NCBI GenBank assembly: GCA_937122485.1
Contig: CAKZKH010000236.1
Location: 1 to 48,898, forward strand
Origin: an uncultured bacterium
Lineage (GTDB): Bacteria; Bipolaricaulota; Bipolaricaulia; Bipolaricaulales; Bipolaricaulaceae
Length of the DNA: 48,898 nt
Direction of reading: 5' to 3'
Below are positions 38,707 through 46,920 of the stretch, one piece after another. Position 1 is the stretch's first letter; the number at the start of each line of letters is the position of its first letter. The position numbers were made by a program, and so were the translations under genes. The notes under the pieces are model-generated. The model saw only the letters and a list, made by a program, of their open reading frames with translations, was not told the origin of the DNA and ran no database searches.

Positions 38707-39585
38707 ATGCTGGGCGTGTACTGGGGGGATCCCCTGCTTTGCGAACGGGCCCTGGCGAAGAGGCTCGCGGCCTTTGGCCCCGGGGAAAGACGGGTGTTGT
38801 GGGGCGATGAACCCTGCCTGGGCCCCCTCGTGGAGGAGCTCCGCAGCCTGGACCTCTTCTCCGCCCAGCGGGTGATCGTGGTACGGCGCGCCGATCCCCT
38901 CAAGGATGAACCTGTTCTTGTCCGCACGCTGGGTCGAGGACTTCCCCCCGGGCTTGGGGTGTTCTTCCTCGGGCAGGACTTGCGTGGGCCGTTGGCCCGC
39001 CAGGCCCAGGAGGCCTTGGGATTCCCTACGCCCAAGGGCGGGGAACTCAAGGCCTTGGCTCGGATCTTGCTCGAGGAGGCGGGGGTCCAGGGTCCTGATC
39101 ACCTCGTCGATTTGCTTGTCGAGGCCTGCGGTGGGGAAACCCTGAGGTTGGCTCAGGAAGTGGGGAAACTTGCAGTCTGGGGGGGAAGAAGACTCTCGCT
39201 GGATCAGGCTCAACGGCTCCTTGTGTTCTCTCAGCCCCTGGTTTATCCCTACCTTGACGCGCTGGGGCGGGGGCAGACGGGACCGGCCCTGAACGTGTTG
39301 CGCGAGCTCCTGCGCAGGGGCTGGTCAGCGCCGGCTTTGTTCTTCATGGTGGTGCGTCACATTCGGGACCTCCTCATGGTTCTGGGGGCCCGGGCGGAAG
39401 GAAGGCCGGCTCCTGGGCCGGACTGGCTTGTGCGCCGGCGGTTGGACCAGGCCCAGCGCTGGGGAGAAGCGCGGTTGGTGGAGCTGCTTGTTCTGGCTCA
39501 GGAGCTTGATGTGAAAGTGAAAACGGGCCGCCTCTCCGCCGAGGCGGCCCTCCAGCTCCTTACGCTTGCGTGGGCACCGGCCTGA
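38707..39585 (+). CDS. holA: DNA polymerase III delta subunit
   Basis: 292 residues. Clamp-loader subunit that opens the beta sliding clamp. The early part shows MLGVYWGDPLLCERALAKRL, then LRSLDLFSAQRVIVVRRADPLKD, the family's 'LFS..R.V.V...' stretch, and LRLAQEVGKLAVWGGRR. The C-terminal collar domain has PLVYPYLDALGRGQTGPALNVLRELLRRGWSAPALFFMVVRHIRDLLM and the KTGRLSAEAALQLLTL end, a good HolA pattern. Slightly shorter than the E. coli protein. Its last 26 bases overlap the 3' end of secD on the other strand. Confidence 0.85.
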   Translation: MLGVYWGDPLLCERALAKRLAAFGPGERRVLWGDEPCLGPLVEELRSLDLFSAQRVIVVRRADPLKDEPVLVRTLGRGLPPGLGVFFLGQDLRGPLARQAQEALGFPTPKGGELKALARILLEEAGVQGPDHLVDLLVEACGGETLRLAQEVGKLAVWGGRRLSLDQAQRLLVFSQPLVYPYLDALGRGQTGPALNVLRELLRRGWSAPALFFMVVRHIRDLLMVLGARAEGRPAPGPDWLVRRRLDQAQRWGEARLVELLVLAQELDVKVKTGRLSAEAALQLLTLAWAPA

Positions 39586-40918
39586 CAGGGATCCGCTCCC
39601 CTAGCCCCGTGGTCTCCAACAGAAGCCTGGACAGCACGAGCGCAGCGAACATGGAAGCCGCCACGCCCAGGCCGAGGGTGATGGCAAAACCCTCCACCGG
39701 TCCAGACCCCAACAAGAACAGGATTACGGCGGTGATGATGGTGGTGATGTTGGCGTCGAGCACGGCGGAGAGGGACTTGGCAAACCCTGCGGCCACACAG
39801 GCCCGCGGGGCCTTGCCGGTCCGGCGCTCCTCTTTGATCCGCTCAAAGATGATCACGTTGGCGTCCACCGCCATGCCCACGGTGAGGACCAACCCGGCGA
39901 TCCCCGGAAGTGTGAGGGTTGCTCCAAACCCCCGCAGCGCGGCGAACACGAGGAGCAGGTTCATCACAAGGGCGGCGTTGGCCGCCAGCCCCAGCCAGCG
40001 GTAGTACAGCACCATGTACACCAAGATGAGCCCGAAGCTCAGCACGAGGGCGAGGGTGCCCCGCCGGACGTACTCCGCTCCAAGGGTGGGGCCCACCGTC
40101 TGCTCTTCCATCACCTGGACGTTGGTGGGGAGGGCCCCGGAGCGCAGGACCACGGCCAGGAGCTTGGCCTCCTCCATGGTGAACCTCCCGGTGATCGTTG
40201 TGGAGTCCTGAATCGCCCGCCAGCCGCCCTGGGCGGCCTGTTTGATGCTCGCGCTCACAAGGGGAGCGGAGTACACCACGTTGTCCAACACAATGGCCAG
40301 CCGATCGTTGACCTGCAACCTGCGAAGGGCTTCCACAAACCGTTCCGCTCCAGCCCGGTTGAAGGTGAGGGCGATGAACAGGCCAGGGTTGCGGGGGTCT
40401 TGGGACAGTCGCACCTGGGCGTTGTCCAACACGTCCCCAGTCAGGAGGGCTTCACCTTCGACGAGGAAGAACTCCTTGCCGTCGTTGGAGGGGAAGATCT
40501 CCTGGAGGAGGGTGCGGCGGGCCAGGAGATCGTCGGCGTTGGTGGCGGCATCGATCACCTTGCGGAACTCCAACAGGGCGGTACGTCCAAGGAGCTGGCG
40601 AGCTTGCTCCGGGTCCTGGACCTTGGGGATCTTGACTTCGATGCGGTCCACCCCCAGAGGGCGGATCTCGGCGTTCACCATGCCGTACTGGTCGATCCGT
40701 TCCGAGAAGATGGTCACCAGGCGGTCCACCAGATCCTTTCTCCGCTCGGTCTCCATCTCTGCGGCCCCCTCGGCCTGGAGCACAAGCCGGACCCCCCCCT
40801 GAAGGTCCAGGCCAAGCTTGATTAGGTTCTGAAAGGGCCAGAACGGATAGAGAAGGCCCACCGAAGCGAACAGCAGAGCCAACACAGCCCCAAACCGGAT
40901 CCAATCGGAGCGCTTCAT
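39560..40918 (-). CDS. secD: Protein translocase subunit SecD
   Basis: 452 residues. N-terminal helix (IRFGAVLALLFASVGLLYPF), then LIKLGLDLQGGVRLVLQAE, the periplasmic P1 domain with RIEVKIPKVQDPEQARQLLGRTALLEFR, and five C-terminal helices with VGMAVDANVIIFERIKEERR, the conserved proton-path block. Helps late stages of Sec export using the proton gradient. secF normally follows; here the gene runs into convergent holA and no secF is in the window. Last gene of mgtE-membrane protein-yajC-secD; 11-base gap after yajC. Confidence 0.95.
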   Translation of the reverse strand: MKRSDWIRFGAVLALLFASVGLLYPFWPFQNLIKLGLDLQGGVRLVLQAEGAAEMETERRKDLVDRLVTIFSERIDQYGMVNAEIRPLGVDRIEVKIPKVQDPEQARQLLGRTALLEFRKVIDAATNADDLLARRTLLQEIFPSNDGKEFFLVEGEALLTGDVLDNAQVRLSQDPRNPGLFIALTFNRAGAERFVEALRRLQVNDRLAIVLDNVVYSAPLVSASIKQAAQGGWRAIQDSTTITGRFTMEEAKLLAVVLRSGALPTNVQVMEEQTVGPTLGAEYVRRGTLALVLSFGLILVYMVLYYRWLGLAANAALVMNLLLVFAALRGFGATLTLPGIAGLVLTVGMAVDANVIIFERIKEERRTGKAPRACVAAGFAKSLSAVLDANITTIITAVILFLLGSGPVEGFAITLGLGVAASMFAALVLSRLLLETTGLGERIPVRPVPTQA

Positions 40919-40929
40919 CTTCAGGTCAC

Positions 40930-41229
40930 CTACTTCCGGATCTTGTCCACGATACTGGCCTTGGATAGCCGGAGTTTGCCCTCTTCCACGGTGAGGACCA
41001 CCGTGGTGTCATCCAGTTCCTCTACCGTGCCGATGATGCCCCCAGCGGTCATGACCCGGTCCCCTCGCTTGATGGAGGAAAGGAGGGTCTGGTGCTCTTT
41101 CTGGCGGCGGCGCTGAGGGCGGATGAGGAGGAAGTAGAAGATGGCGGCGAACGCCACCAGCATGACCACCATCGTGATGAGGGATTGGGTCGTCTGGGCC
41201 TGGTCTGTCGTCTGTCCGTACCCGATCAT
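40930..41229 (-). CDS. yajC: Preprotein translocase subunit YajC
   Basis: 99 residues. One N-terminal transmembrane helix (SLITMVVMLVAFAAIFYFLLIRPQRRRQKEH, the family's 'F.L..RPQ..R.K' transition) and a small cytoplasmic domain with IKRGDRVMTAGGIIGTVEELDDTTVVL. Accessory to SecDF. ATG 41229 overlaps the upstream stop as ATGA; AGGAGTGA precedes it. Confidence 0.95.
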   Translation of the reverse strand: MIGYGQTTDQAQTTQSLITMVVMLVAFAAIFYFLLIRPQRRRQKEHQTLLSSIKRGDRVMTAGGIIGTVEELDDTTVVLTVEEGKLRLSKASIVDKIRK

Positions 41230-41708
41230 TGCATCACTCCTTTGTTCCAAATTCTCCACGTCCCGAGGGCCACATGCCCCACGGCCACGAGGGCCACTCC
41301 TGCCGTCCAAGCGAGAAAAGCCGCCCCTGAAAGGTTGCGAGCTAGGGCCACCACCTGGTGCAACAGGATGAAAACGGCGAGCCAAAGTATAGCGTACAGG
41401 CCCATGGCGAGCGAACGAGATCGGACAAGATCCAAGGCCACAGTGAGGACCACCACCCCCAGCCACCCCGCACGGAGCCAAACCACCTCCACCTGGCTCA
41501 GGGCGAGGAAGAACGCGGCTTGGGCAGGCAAAAGGCGAATTGGGGAGCCGCGGGCCAGTCCACCGCGCAGGGTTCGAATCAGCGCATACACCCACAGTGC
41601 GCCCAGGGCCAGGCCTCCCGCCGCTTGCCACGGGCCGGGGTGAAGGGGGAGCAAGACGGCCAACAGGATGAGGAGAAGGCTCCCCACGAGAAAGGCGACG
41701 GCCTTCAT
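41226..41708 (-). CDS. Hydrophobic membrane protein, unknown
   Basis: 160 residues with about five hydrophobic segments (first MKAVAFLVGSLLLILLAVLLPL). No family recognised and few charged residues other than RTLRGGLARGSP in the first loop. It overlaps mgtE by 4 bases at its start and yajC by 4 at its end, so it is translationally coupled to both. A role with MgtE or in membrane insertion is possible but not shown. Confidence 0.7.
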   Translation of the reverse strand: MKAVAFLVGSLLLILLAVLLPLHPGPWQAAGGLALGALWVYALIRTLRGGLARGSPIRLLPAQAAFFLALSQVEVVWLRAGWLGVVVLTVALDLVRSRSLAMGLYAILWLAVFILLHQVVALARNLSGAAFLAWTAGVALVAVGHVALGTWRIWNKGVMQ

Positions 41709-43021
41709 GCCAATCGGTGGATGAAGGCGGTGGCCAAGCCCAAGAACAGGCCGATGCCAATCAGGTCACCGATCGTTGTGGCGATGGGCCCGGACACCAT
41801 GGCCGGATCAATGCCCACACGCTTGAAGAAGAAGGGGAGGGTGCCCCCTGTGAGGCAGGCGCCCACCGTGGTCCCGGCCAGGGCCAGCCCGGCCACCAAC
41901 CCGAAGAATGGGCGGTGCCACATCACGGCTGCGATCAGGCCGATCTCTGCCCCGAGGGCCAGACCCGCCAACAGCCCCACCCGGACCTCTTTCCACACCA
42001 CCCAGGGCAGGTTGCGCCAGTCCACTAGGCCCAAGGCCATCCCGCGAATGGCCACGCTCAGGGCCTGAGATGCCGCGTTCCCGCTCATGTCGGCGATCAG
42101 GGGCATGAGCGAGGCCACGAAGGCGATTTGGGCAATCGTCCCCTGGAACCGGCTGACCAACGTGGCCACCGTCATGTTCAGCAGCACCAGGACCATGAGC
42201 CAGGGCAGGCGCTTCCGCACCGAGGTCTGGGGCGGATCCAGCGGTTGATCTTCTCCGGCCGGAATACCTCCCAGCCGCAGCACGTCTTCGGTGGTCTCCT
42301 GACGGATGACGTCGAGGACGTCGTCGATGGTGACGATGCCCAAAAGGGCTCCGGCATCGTCCAGGACCGGAAGAGCCATGTAGTTGTACTTGTCGAACAT
42401 TCGGGCCACTTCTTCCACGTCCATGGCCACCGGGAGGTAGACGAATTCGGTCTGCATGAGGTTGCGGATCGGGGCCTCGGGGCGGGCCAGCACCAGCTCC
42501 CGCAGGGACAGGACGCCCAGGAGTTTGCGGTCCTTATCCACCACGTAGGCGTAGTAGATCGTCTCGGCCTCTTCGGCCACGCGGCGCAGGTAATCGATGG
42601 CCTCTTGGACAGTCATGTCTCCGGGGAGGGTCACCACCTCGGTGGACATGAGCCCCCCGGCGGTGTCGGGGGGGTAAACCATCAGCTCCCGCAGGGTCTT
42701 GGCCTGCCGGGTCTCCAGGCGAGCCAGAATGTCCTGGACGGTGTGGGCGGGGAGCTCGGCCAGGAGGTCTACGGCATCGTCGGGCTCCATGTGGGAGAGG
42801 ATCTTCACCGCATCGTCCCTGTTGAGTTCAGCGAACAGGCGAGCCGCTTCCTCAGGGTCCATCTCCCCCAGGGGCGCCGCGGCCGCTCGCCTTTTGTACA
42901 GGCGGCGGAGAAGCTCGACTGCCTCCTCTTCCTCCAAAGCCAGAAGGATCTCGGCGACGTCCGCAGGGTGACGCCTCAACAGCTCGTGAACGTCCAGGGT
43001 CGGGGTTTCGTCCTCAGGCAC
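41705..43021 (-). CDS. mgtE: Magnesium transporter MgtE
   Basis: 438 residues. N-terminal helical domain (HPADVAEILLALEEEEAVELLRRL, LNRDDAVKILSHMEPDDAVDLL), two CBS domains with MSTEVVTLPGDMTVQEAI and YVVDKDRKLLGVLSLREL, and the following FVYLPVAMDVEEVA block. Five membrane helices follow, with PLIADMSGNAASQA and DPAMVSGPIATTIGDLIGIG; the last Asp lines the ion pore in Thermus MgtE. Cytoplasmic magnesium binding to the CBS/N domain closes the channel. GTG start with TATAGT 8 bases upstream, no ribosome site. Confidence 0.95.
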   Translation of the reverse strand: MPEDETPTLDVHELLRRHPADVAEILLALEEEEAVELLRRLYKRRAAAAPLGEMDPEEAARLFAELNRDDAVKILSHMEPDDAVDLLAELPAHTVQDILARLETRQAKTLRELMVYPPDTAGGLMSTEVVTLPGDMTVQEAIDYLRRVAEEAETIYYAYVVDKDRKLLGVLSLRELVLARPEAPIRNLMQTEFVYLPVAMDVEEVARMFDKYNYMALPVLDDAGALLGIVTIDDVLDVIRQETTEDVLRLGGIPAGEDQPLDPPQTSVRKRLPWLMVLVLLNMTVATLVSRFQGTIAQIAFVASLMPLIADMSGNAASQALSVAIRGMALGLVDWRNLPWVVWKEVRVGLLAGLALGAEIGLIAAVMWHRPFFGLVAGLALAGTTVGACLTGGTLPFFFKRVGIDPAMVSGPIATTIGDLIGIGLFLGLATAFIHRLA

Positions 43022-43029
43022 AGTGGCCC

Positions 43030-43035
43030 ACTATA
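43030..43035 (-). promoter_or_regulatory. -10 element of mgtE (leaderless type)
   Basis: TATAGT on the minus strand, 8 bases, GTG 43021. A weak TGGGCA 17 bases further upstream could be the -35. Confidence 0.6.
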
Positions 43036-43062
43036 GCGCGGAACCGTGGCCATGCCCACTGT

Positions 43063-43524
43063 TCACAGTGCGGCCCGAACCCCCAGGGAAATGAGAAGGA
43101 CCACAACGCCGGCCAACCCCACGCCCAGGGCGATGGCCGGTCCGGCCCGGCGCGGTTCCAGCCCCAGCAGGGCGGCGAGCAAGGCCCCTGTCCACGCTCC
43201 CGTCCCGGGAAGGGGAACGCCCACGAACAGGACCAGAGCCCAGCTGCCAAGCCGGTCGAACCTGGGGCTGTGGCGCCGCCGTTGCCAATCAAGGTACCGC
43301 CCGGCCCAGATCCCCAAGGGTTTGGGGAGGCGGGGAGCAAGAGGAACGAGCACCCGAAACATCCAGAGAAGAAGGGGAACAGGCAACAAGTTCCCGGCGA
43401 GGGCCAAGAAGAAGGTCACGGCCGGAGACAGGCCCAAGGCCAGGCCGAGGGGGATCGCGGCCCGCAGCTCAGCCACAGGCGAAATGGCCAAAATCAGAAC
43501 TTTGAGCTCAGCCGCCCCCTCCAC
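43063..43524 (-). CDS. Small multidrug export family membrane protein (PF06695-like)
   Basis: 153 residues, about four to five helices. Pattern of the Sm_multidrug_ex family: ISPVAELRAAIPLGLALGLSP at the N-terminus, NLLPVPLLLWMFR, then FDRLGSWALVLFVGVPLPGTGAWTGALLAALLGLEPRRA, a family hallmark with the paired P-L-P-G-T-G-A-W-T-G motif. Despite the name, transport of drugs is not well established. GTG 43524, with TAGAAT 6 bases upstream; no ribosome site. Divergent from cysS. Confidence 0.85.
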   Translation of the reverse strand: MEGAAELKVLILAISPVAELRAAIPLGLALGLSPAVTFFLALAGNLLPVPLLLWMFRVLVPLAPRLPKPLGIWAGRYLDWQRRRHSPRFDRLGSWALVLFVGVPLPGTGAWTGALLAALLGLEPRRAGPAIALGVGLAGVVVLLISLGVRAAL

Positions 43525-43530
43525 GGCCGC

Positions 43531-43536
43531 ATTCTA
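43531..43536 (-). promoter_or_regulatory. -10 element of the small multidrug export gene (leaderless type)
   Basis: TAGAAT on the minus strand, 6 bases, GTG 43524. Confidence 0.5.
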
Positions 43537-43542
43537 CCGGTC

Positions 43543-43572
43543 TTGCCCCGCCCAGGGGAACCCTTGTACGAT
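43543..43572 (+). promoter_or_regulatory. Possible promoter of cysS
   Basis: TTGCCC (43543-43548), 18-base spacer, TACGAT (43567-43572). A leader of about 12 bases still carries AAGGAGG (43579-43585). Confidence 0.5.
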
Positions 43573-43590
43573 GGGGCCAAGGAGGCTTTG

Positions 43591-44967
43591 GTGCGCCTGT
43601 ATAGCACACTGACCCGCCAAGTGGAGGAGCTCCCCGTGACCGACGGCACAGTGCGGATGTACGTGTGCGGTCCGACGGTGTACGACCGCATCCACATCGG
43701 CAACGCCCGGCCGTTCATCGTGTTCGACGCCCTGCGCCGGTACTTGGAGTTCCGGGGCTACAAGGTCATCTACGTCCAGAACGTCACGGACATCGACGAC
43801 AAGATCATCCGCCGGGCCCACCAGGAAGGGGTCGACGCGAGGACCATTGCGGAGAGGTACGCGGCCGCCTACTTCGAAGACCTGGAGGCCCTCGGTGTCC
43901 GACGGCCCACCCACTCCCCTCGGGCCACGGAGTACGTCCCCCAGATGATCGAGCTCGTCCAGGAACTCATCCGCAAGGGCCACGCCTACGTGCTGGACGG
44001 CGACGTGTACTTTTCGGTGGGGAGCTTCCCTGACTACGGCAAGCTTTCCCGCCGCAGCCGCGAAGAGCAGGAAGCCGGGGCCCGGGTGGAAGTGGACGAG
44101 CGCAAGCGCGACCCCTTGGACTTTGCCTTGTGGAAGAAAAGCAAACCGGGGGAGCCCCACTGGCCGTCCCCCTGGGGCGAGGGCCGGCCCGGATGGCACA
44201 CGGAATGCGTGGTGATGTCCCGCCATCTCTTGGGGGAAACCTTGGACATCCACGCCGGGGGAAGCGACCTCGTCTTCCCCCACCACGAAAACGAGCTCGC
44301 CCAGGCGGAAAGCCTCACCGGGAAACCTTTTGTGCGCATCTGGCTTCACGTGGGGCTGCTCACGGTGCGGGGCGAGCGGATGGGCAAGTCCGTGGGGAAT
44401 TTTGAGTACGCCCGCGACGTGGTCGATCGCTATGGGTCTGAGCCCGTGCGGTACTTTTACCTCTCCCGCGACTGGCACAAGCCCCTGGACTTCTCCCACG
44501 AGGGCCTGGTCGAGGCCCAGCGGGCGGTGGAACGTGTGTACGACTTCCTGTGGGCGAACGAGGGAGGGTCGGCCCAGGCTGGGTCTGGGGACCTTGGGGC
44601 CTTGGAGAAGCGCTTCTTGGATGCCCTGGAGGAGGACTTCAATACGCCGGCGGCCATCGGGGTGCTCCAGGAGATCGTGGCCTGGGGGAACGTGGCCCGG
44701 CAAAGGGGCGATCCGGTTGGGGCTCAAGCCGCAGCAGCCCTGGTGCGCAAGCTGGGCCAAGCCCTGGGTTTGTTCCAGGAGCCCAAGCCCACGGTCCGCG
44801 GGCTAGAGGAGGAGCTGATCGGGGTTCTGGTGGAGCTGCGGGCGGAGCTGCGCAAGCGGGGTGCTTACGATCTGGCCGACCGCGTCCGCAGCCGGCTGGG
44901 AGAGCTCGGCATTGAGCTCCGCGACGGTCCTCAAGGCACGAATTGGACCGTGCGGCCCCGCACCTAG
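43591..44967 (+). CDS. cysS: Cysteinyl-tRNA synthetase
   Basis: 458 residues. Class [26 protein letters not shown] carries the HIGH variant HIGN and the zinc cysteine; [48 protein letters not shown] (zinc ligands C, H, E) follow. The KMSKS loop is changed to ERMGKSVGN, an unusual replacement of the first lysine by arginine and a glycine for serine. GTG 43591 is chosen, with AAGGAGG 5 bases upstream; a TTG codon directly before it is in frame. Overlaps the comM stop by 4 bases, tail to tail. Confidence 0.95.
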   Translation: MRLYSTLTRQVEELPVTDGTVRMYVCGPTVYDRIHIGNARPFIVFDALRRYLEFRGYKVIYVQNVTDIDDKIIRRAHQEGVDARTIAERYAAAYFEDLEALGVRRPTHSPRATEYVPQMIELVQELIRKGHAYVLDGDVYFSVGSFPDYGKLSRRSREEQEAGARVEVDERKRDPLDFALWKKSKPGEPHWPSPWGEGRPGWHTECVVMSRHLLGETLDIHAGGSDLVFPHHENELAQAESLTGKPFVRIWLHVGLLTVRGERMGKSVGNFEYARDVVDRYGSEPVRYFYLSRDWHKPLDFSHEGLVEAQRAVERVYDFLWANEGGSAQAGSGDLGALEKRFLDALEEDFNTPAAIGVLQEIVAWGNVARQRGDPVGAQAAAALVRKLGQALGLFQEPKPTVRGLEEELIGVLVELRAELRKRGAYDLADRVRSRLGELGIELRDGPQGTNWTVRPRT

Positions 44968-46481
44968 ACCTGGTCCAGGGGGAAGGCCCGGTACTGCAGG
45001 GCCTCGGCCACGTGCTGGGCCTGGATGGTCTCCGATCCGTCGAGGTCGGCGATCGTGCGGGCCACTTTGAGGGTGCGCACGTAGCCCCGGGCGGTGAGGG
45101 CGAACCGGTCCACGGCCCGGGCCAGGAGGTCCTTGGCTTGGGGACCCAACGGGCAGAACTGGCGGACCTCCCGCGGCCCCAGTTCGGCGTTGGTTTTGGG
45201 CCGCTTCCACCTCTGGCGCTGAAGTTCCCGAGCGGCGACAACCCGGGCCCGCACCCGCTCCGAGGGCTCGCCAGTCCCCTCGCCGAGAAGCTCTTCGCGG
45301 GTGAGCCGGGGCACCTCCACAAACAGGTCGATCCGGTCCAGGAAGGGCCCGGACAGTTTCTTGCGGTAGGCCACAATTTCGTGGGGCCGGCACCGACAAG
45401 GCCGCAGGGGGTCTCCCAGGTGGCCACACGGACAGGGGTTCATCGCCCCGATCAAGGTGAACGAGGCTGGGAAGGTTACGGAGATCCCTGCGCGCACCAC
45501 GGTGATCCTCCGCTCTTCCAAGGGCTGGCGGAGTGCTTCCAACACCTTGCGGTCAAACTCCGGAAGCTCGTCGAGGAACAACACGCCCAGGTGGGCCAAG
45601 GTGATTTCCCCGGGGCTGGGGATGCCATGGCCCCCGCCCACCATGCCCACGTAGGAGATCGTGTGGTGGGGAGAGCGGAACGGTCGGCGGTGCAGAAGCG
45701 GCCGGTTTGGGGGCAGCAACCCGGCCACCGAGTGAATCTTGGAAGCTTCCAAAGCCTCCTCGGGTGTGAGGGGCGGGAGGATGCCGGGCAGGCACTGGGC
45801 CAGGAGGGACTTGCCCGCTCCAGGAGGGCCGACCATGAGCACGTGGTGCCCGCCGGCCGCGGCAATCTCCAAGGCGCGGCGGGCGTGCTCCTGCCCCCGC
45901 ACAAGCGCAAGGTCGATCCAGTCCGGTGCCTCTTCTTCGGGGAGTCGCCGGGGACAGGGCGGAATGTCCTTCTCCTTGCGCAAGAAGCTCACCACGTCCC
46001 CCAGGTGGGCGGCGGAGTAGACGGTGAGGCCCTCGACCAACGCAGCCTCGGGGGCCGAGGACTCGGCCACAACAGCTTGGGAGGTTCCCGCGTCCTTGGC
46101 AGCTAGGGCCATGGCCAGCGTGCCCCGCACCCCTCGCAAGCTCCCATCCAGGGCCAGTTCACCCAAAAACAAGGTGTGGTGAACCCGGTCCGGGGGAAGT
46201 TGGCCCGTGGCCAAGAGAATCGTTACAGCCAGGGCCAAATCGAAACCGGCGCCTTCTTTGCGCAGGTCGGCCGGAGCGAGGTTGGCCGTGATCCGCAGCT
46301 GAGGAAACTCCAGTCCCAAATTGCGGATGGCCGAGCGCACTCGCTCCCGCGCCTCCGACACCTCCTTTTCCGGAAGGCCCACCACGGTGAAGCCCGGAAG
46401 CCCAGGGCTCACGTCGCACTGGACTTCCACCAGTCGGGCTTCAATCCCGAACGGGGTTGCGCTCAACACCTGGGCGAACAT
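44964..46481 (-). CDS. comM: ComM/YifB family Mg-chelatase-like AAA+ ATPase
   Basis: 505 residues. N-terminal ChlI-like domain (MFAQVLSATPFGIEARLVEVQCDVSPGLPGFTVVGLPE), Walker A HVLMVGPPGAGKSLLAQ (about 215), Walker B LFLDELPEF, MNPCPCGHLGD with paired cysteines, and a C-terminal DRFALTARGYVRTLKVARTIADL helical lid. ComM is a hexameric helicase aiding branch migration of incoming DNA in natural transformation. Start ATG 46481 fits the family; it overlaps yraN by 41 bases. No other competence gene is nearby. Confidence 0.93.
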   Translation of the reverse strand: MFAQVLSATPFGIEARLVEVQCDVSPGLPGFTVVGLPEKEVSEARERVRSAIRNLGLEFPQLRITANLAPADLRKEGAGFDLALAVTILLATGQLPPDRVHHTLFLGELALDGSLRGVRGTLAMALAAKDAGTSQAVVAESSAPEAALVEGLTVYSAAHLGDVVSFLRKEKDIPPCPRRLPEEEAPDWIDLALVRGQEHARRALEIAAAGGHHVLMVGPPGAGKSLLAQCLPGILPPLTPEEALEASKIHSVAGLLPPNRPLLHRRPFRSPHHTISYVGMVGGGHGIPSPGEITLAHLGVLFLDELPEFDRKVLEALRQPLEERRITVVRAGISVTFPASFTLIGAMNPCPCGHLGDPLRPCRCRPHEIVAYRKKLSGPFLDRIDLFVEVPRLTREELLGEGTGEPSERVRARVVAARELQRQRWKRPKTNAELGPREVRQFCPLGPQAKDLLARAVDRFALTARGYVRTLKVARTIADLDGSETIQAQHVAEALQYRAFPLDQV

Positions 46482-46809
46482 CTTCCTCCCGGAAGGCATC
46501 AGGGATGTGCACCAGGCCGTTGGGGCTCACGGCCACCACGTCGAACCGCACAGGGACAGGAGGTTTGCCGCTGAGGAAGGCCTGAGCCGAGCGCCAGAGC
46601 TTGGCCCGCTTGGCCGGGGTGATCGTCTCTGCAGGCGATCCGAATTCCGAGGAAGTACGGGCCCGCACCTCCACGAACACCAGGGTGTCCCCGTCTTTGC
46701 CGATGATGTCGATTTCTCCCCCCTGCCAGCGCCAATTGCGGGCCACGATCTTGAGCCCTTGGGAACGGAGCAACTCGCAAGCCTCGTTTTCCGCGTCCTT
46801 TCCCCGCAT
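46441..46809 (-). CDS. YraN family protein (UPF0102, endonuclease-like fold)
   Basis: 122 residues. The PD-(D/E)xK-like core is visible: GKDAENEACELLRSQGLKIVARNWRWQGGEIDIIGKDGDTLVFVEVRARTSSEFG, with Glu, Asp and E-x-R in place. Function in the cell is unknown; it is often next to ComM or rnhB. The start at ATG 46809 follows TATCAT by 10 bases; TTG 46818 is a longer alternative. Runs into comM by overlap, so the two are co-translated. Confidence 0.9.
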   Translation of the reverse strand: MRGKDAENEACELLRSQGLKIVARNWRWQGGEIDIIGKDGDTLVFVEVRARTSSEFGSPAETITPAKRAKLWRSAQAFLSGKPPVPVRFDVVAVSPNGLVHIPDAFREEDVRPGVERNPVRD

Positions 46810-46819
46810 GGCCTCCAAA

Positions 46820-46825
46820 ATGATA
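46820..46825 (-). promoter_or_regulatory. -10 element of yraN-comM (near-leaderless)
   Basis: TATCAT on the minus strand, 10 bases, ATG 46809. GGAGG lies within those 10 bases but only 2 bases from the ATG. Confidence 0.4.
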
Positions 46826-46883
46826 GCCTCTCACGCCTGGGAGTTGCGATGATCGTTTCCAACTGCATCGGCGCATTTCCTGG

Positions 46884-46911
46884 TTGGTATGTGGCCACCA
46901 GCCCTTATACT
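46884..46911 (+). promoter_or_regulatory. Promoter of the amidohydrolase gene (leaderless type)
   Basis: TTGGTA (46884-46889), 16-base spacer, TATACT (46906-46911), 9 bases, GTG 46921. No ribosome site. Confidence 0.65.
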
Positions 46912-46920
46912 GTTGGTTTT

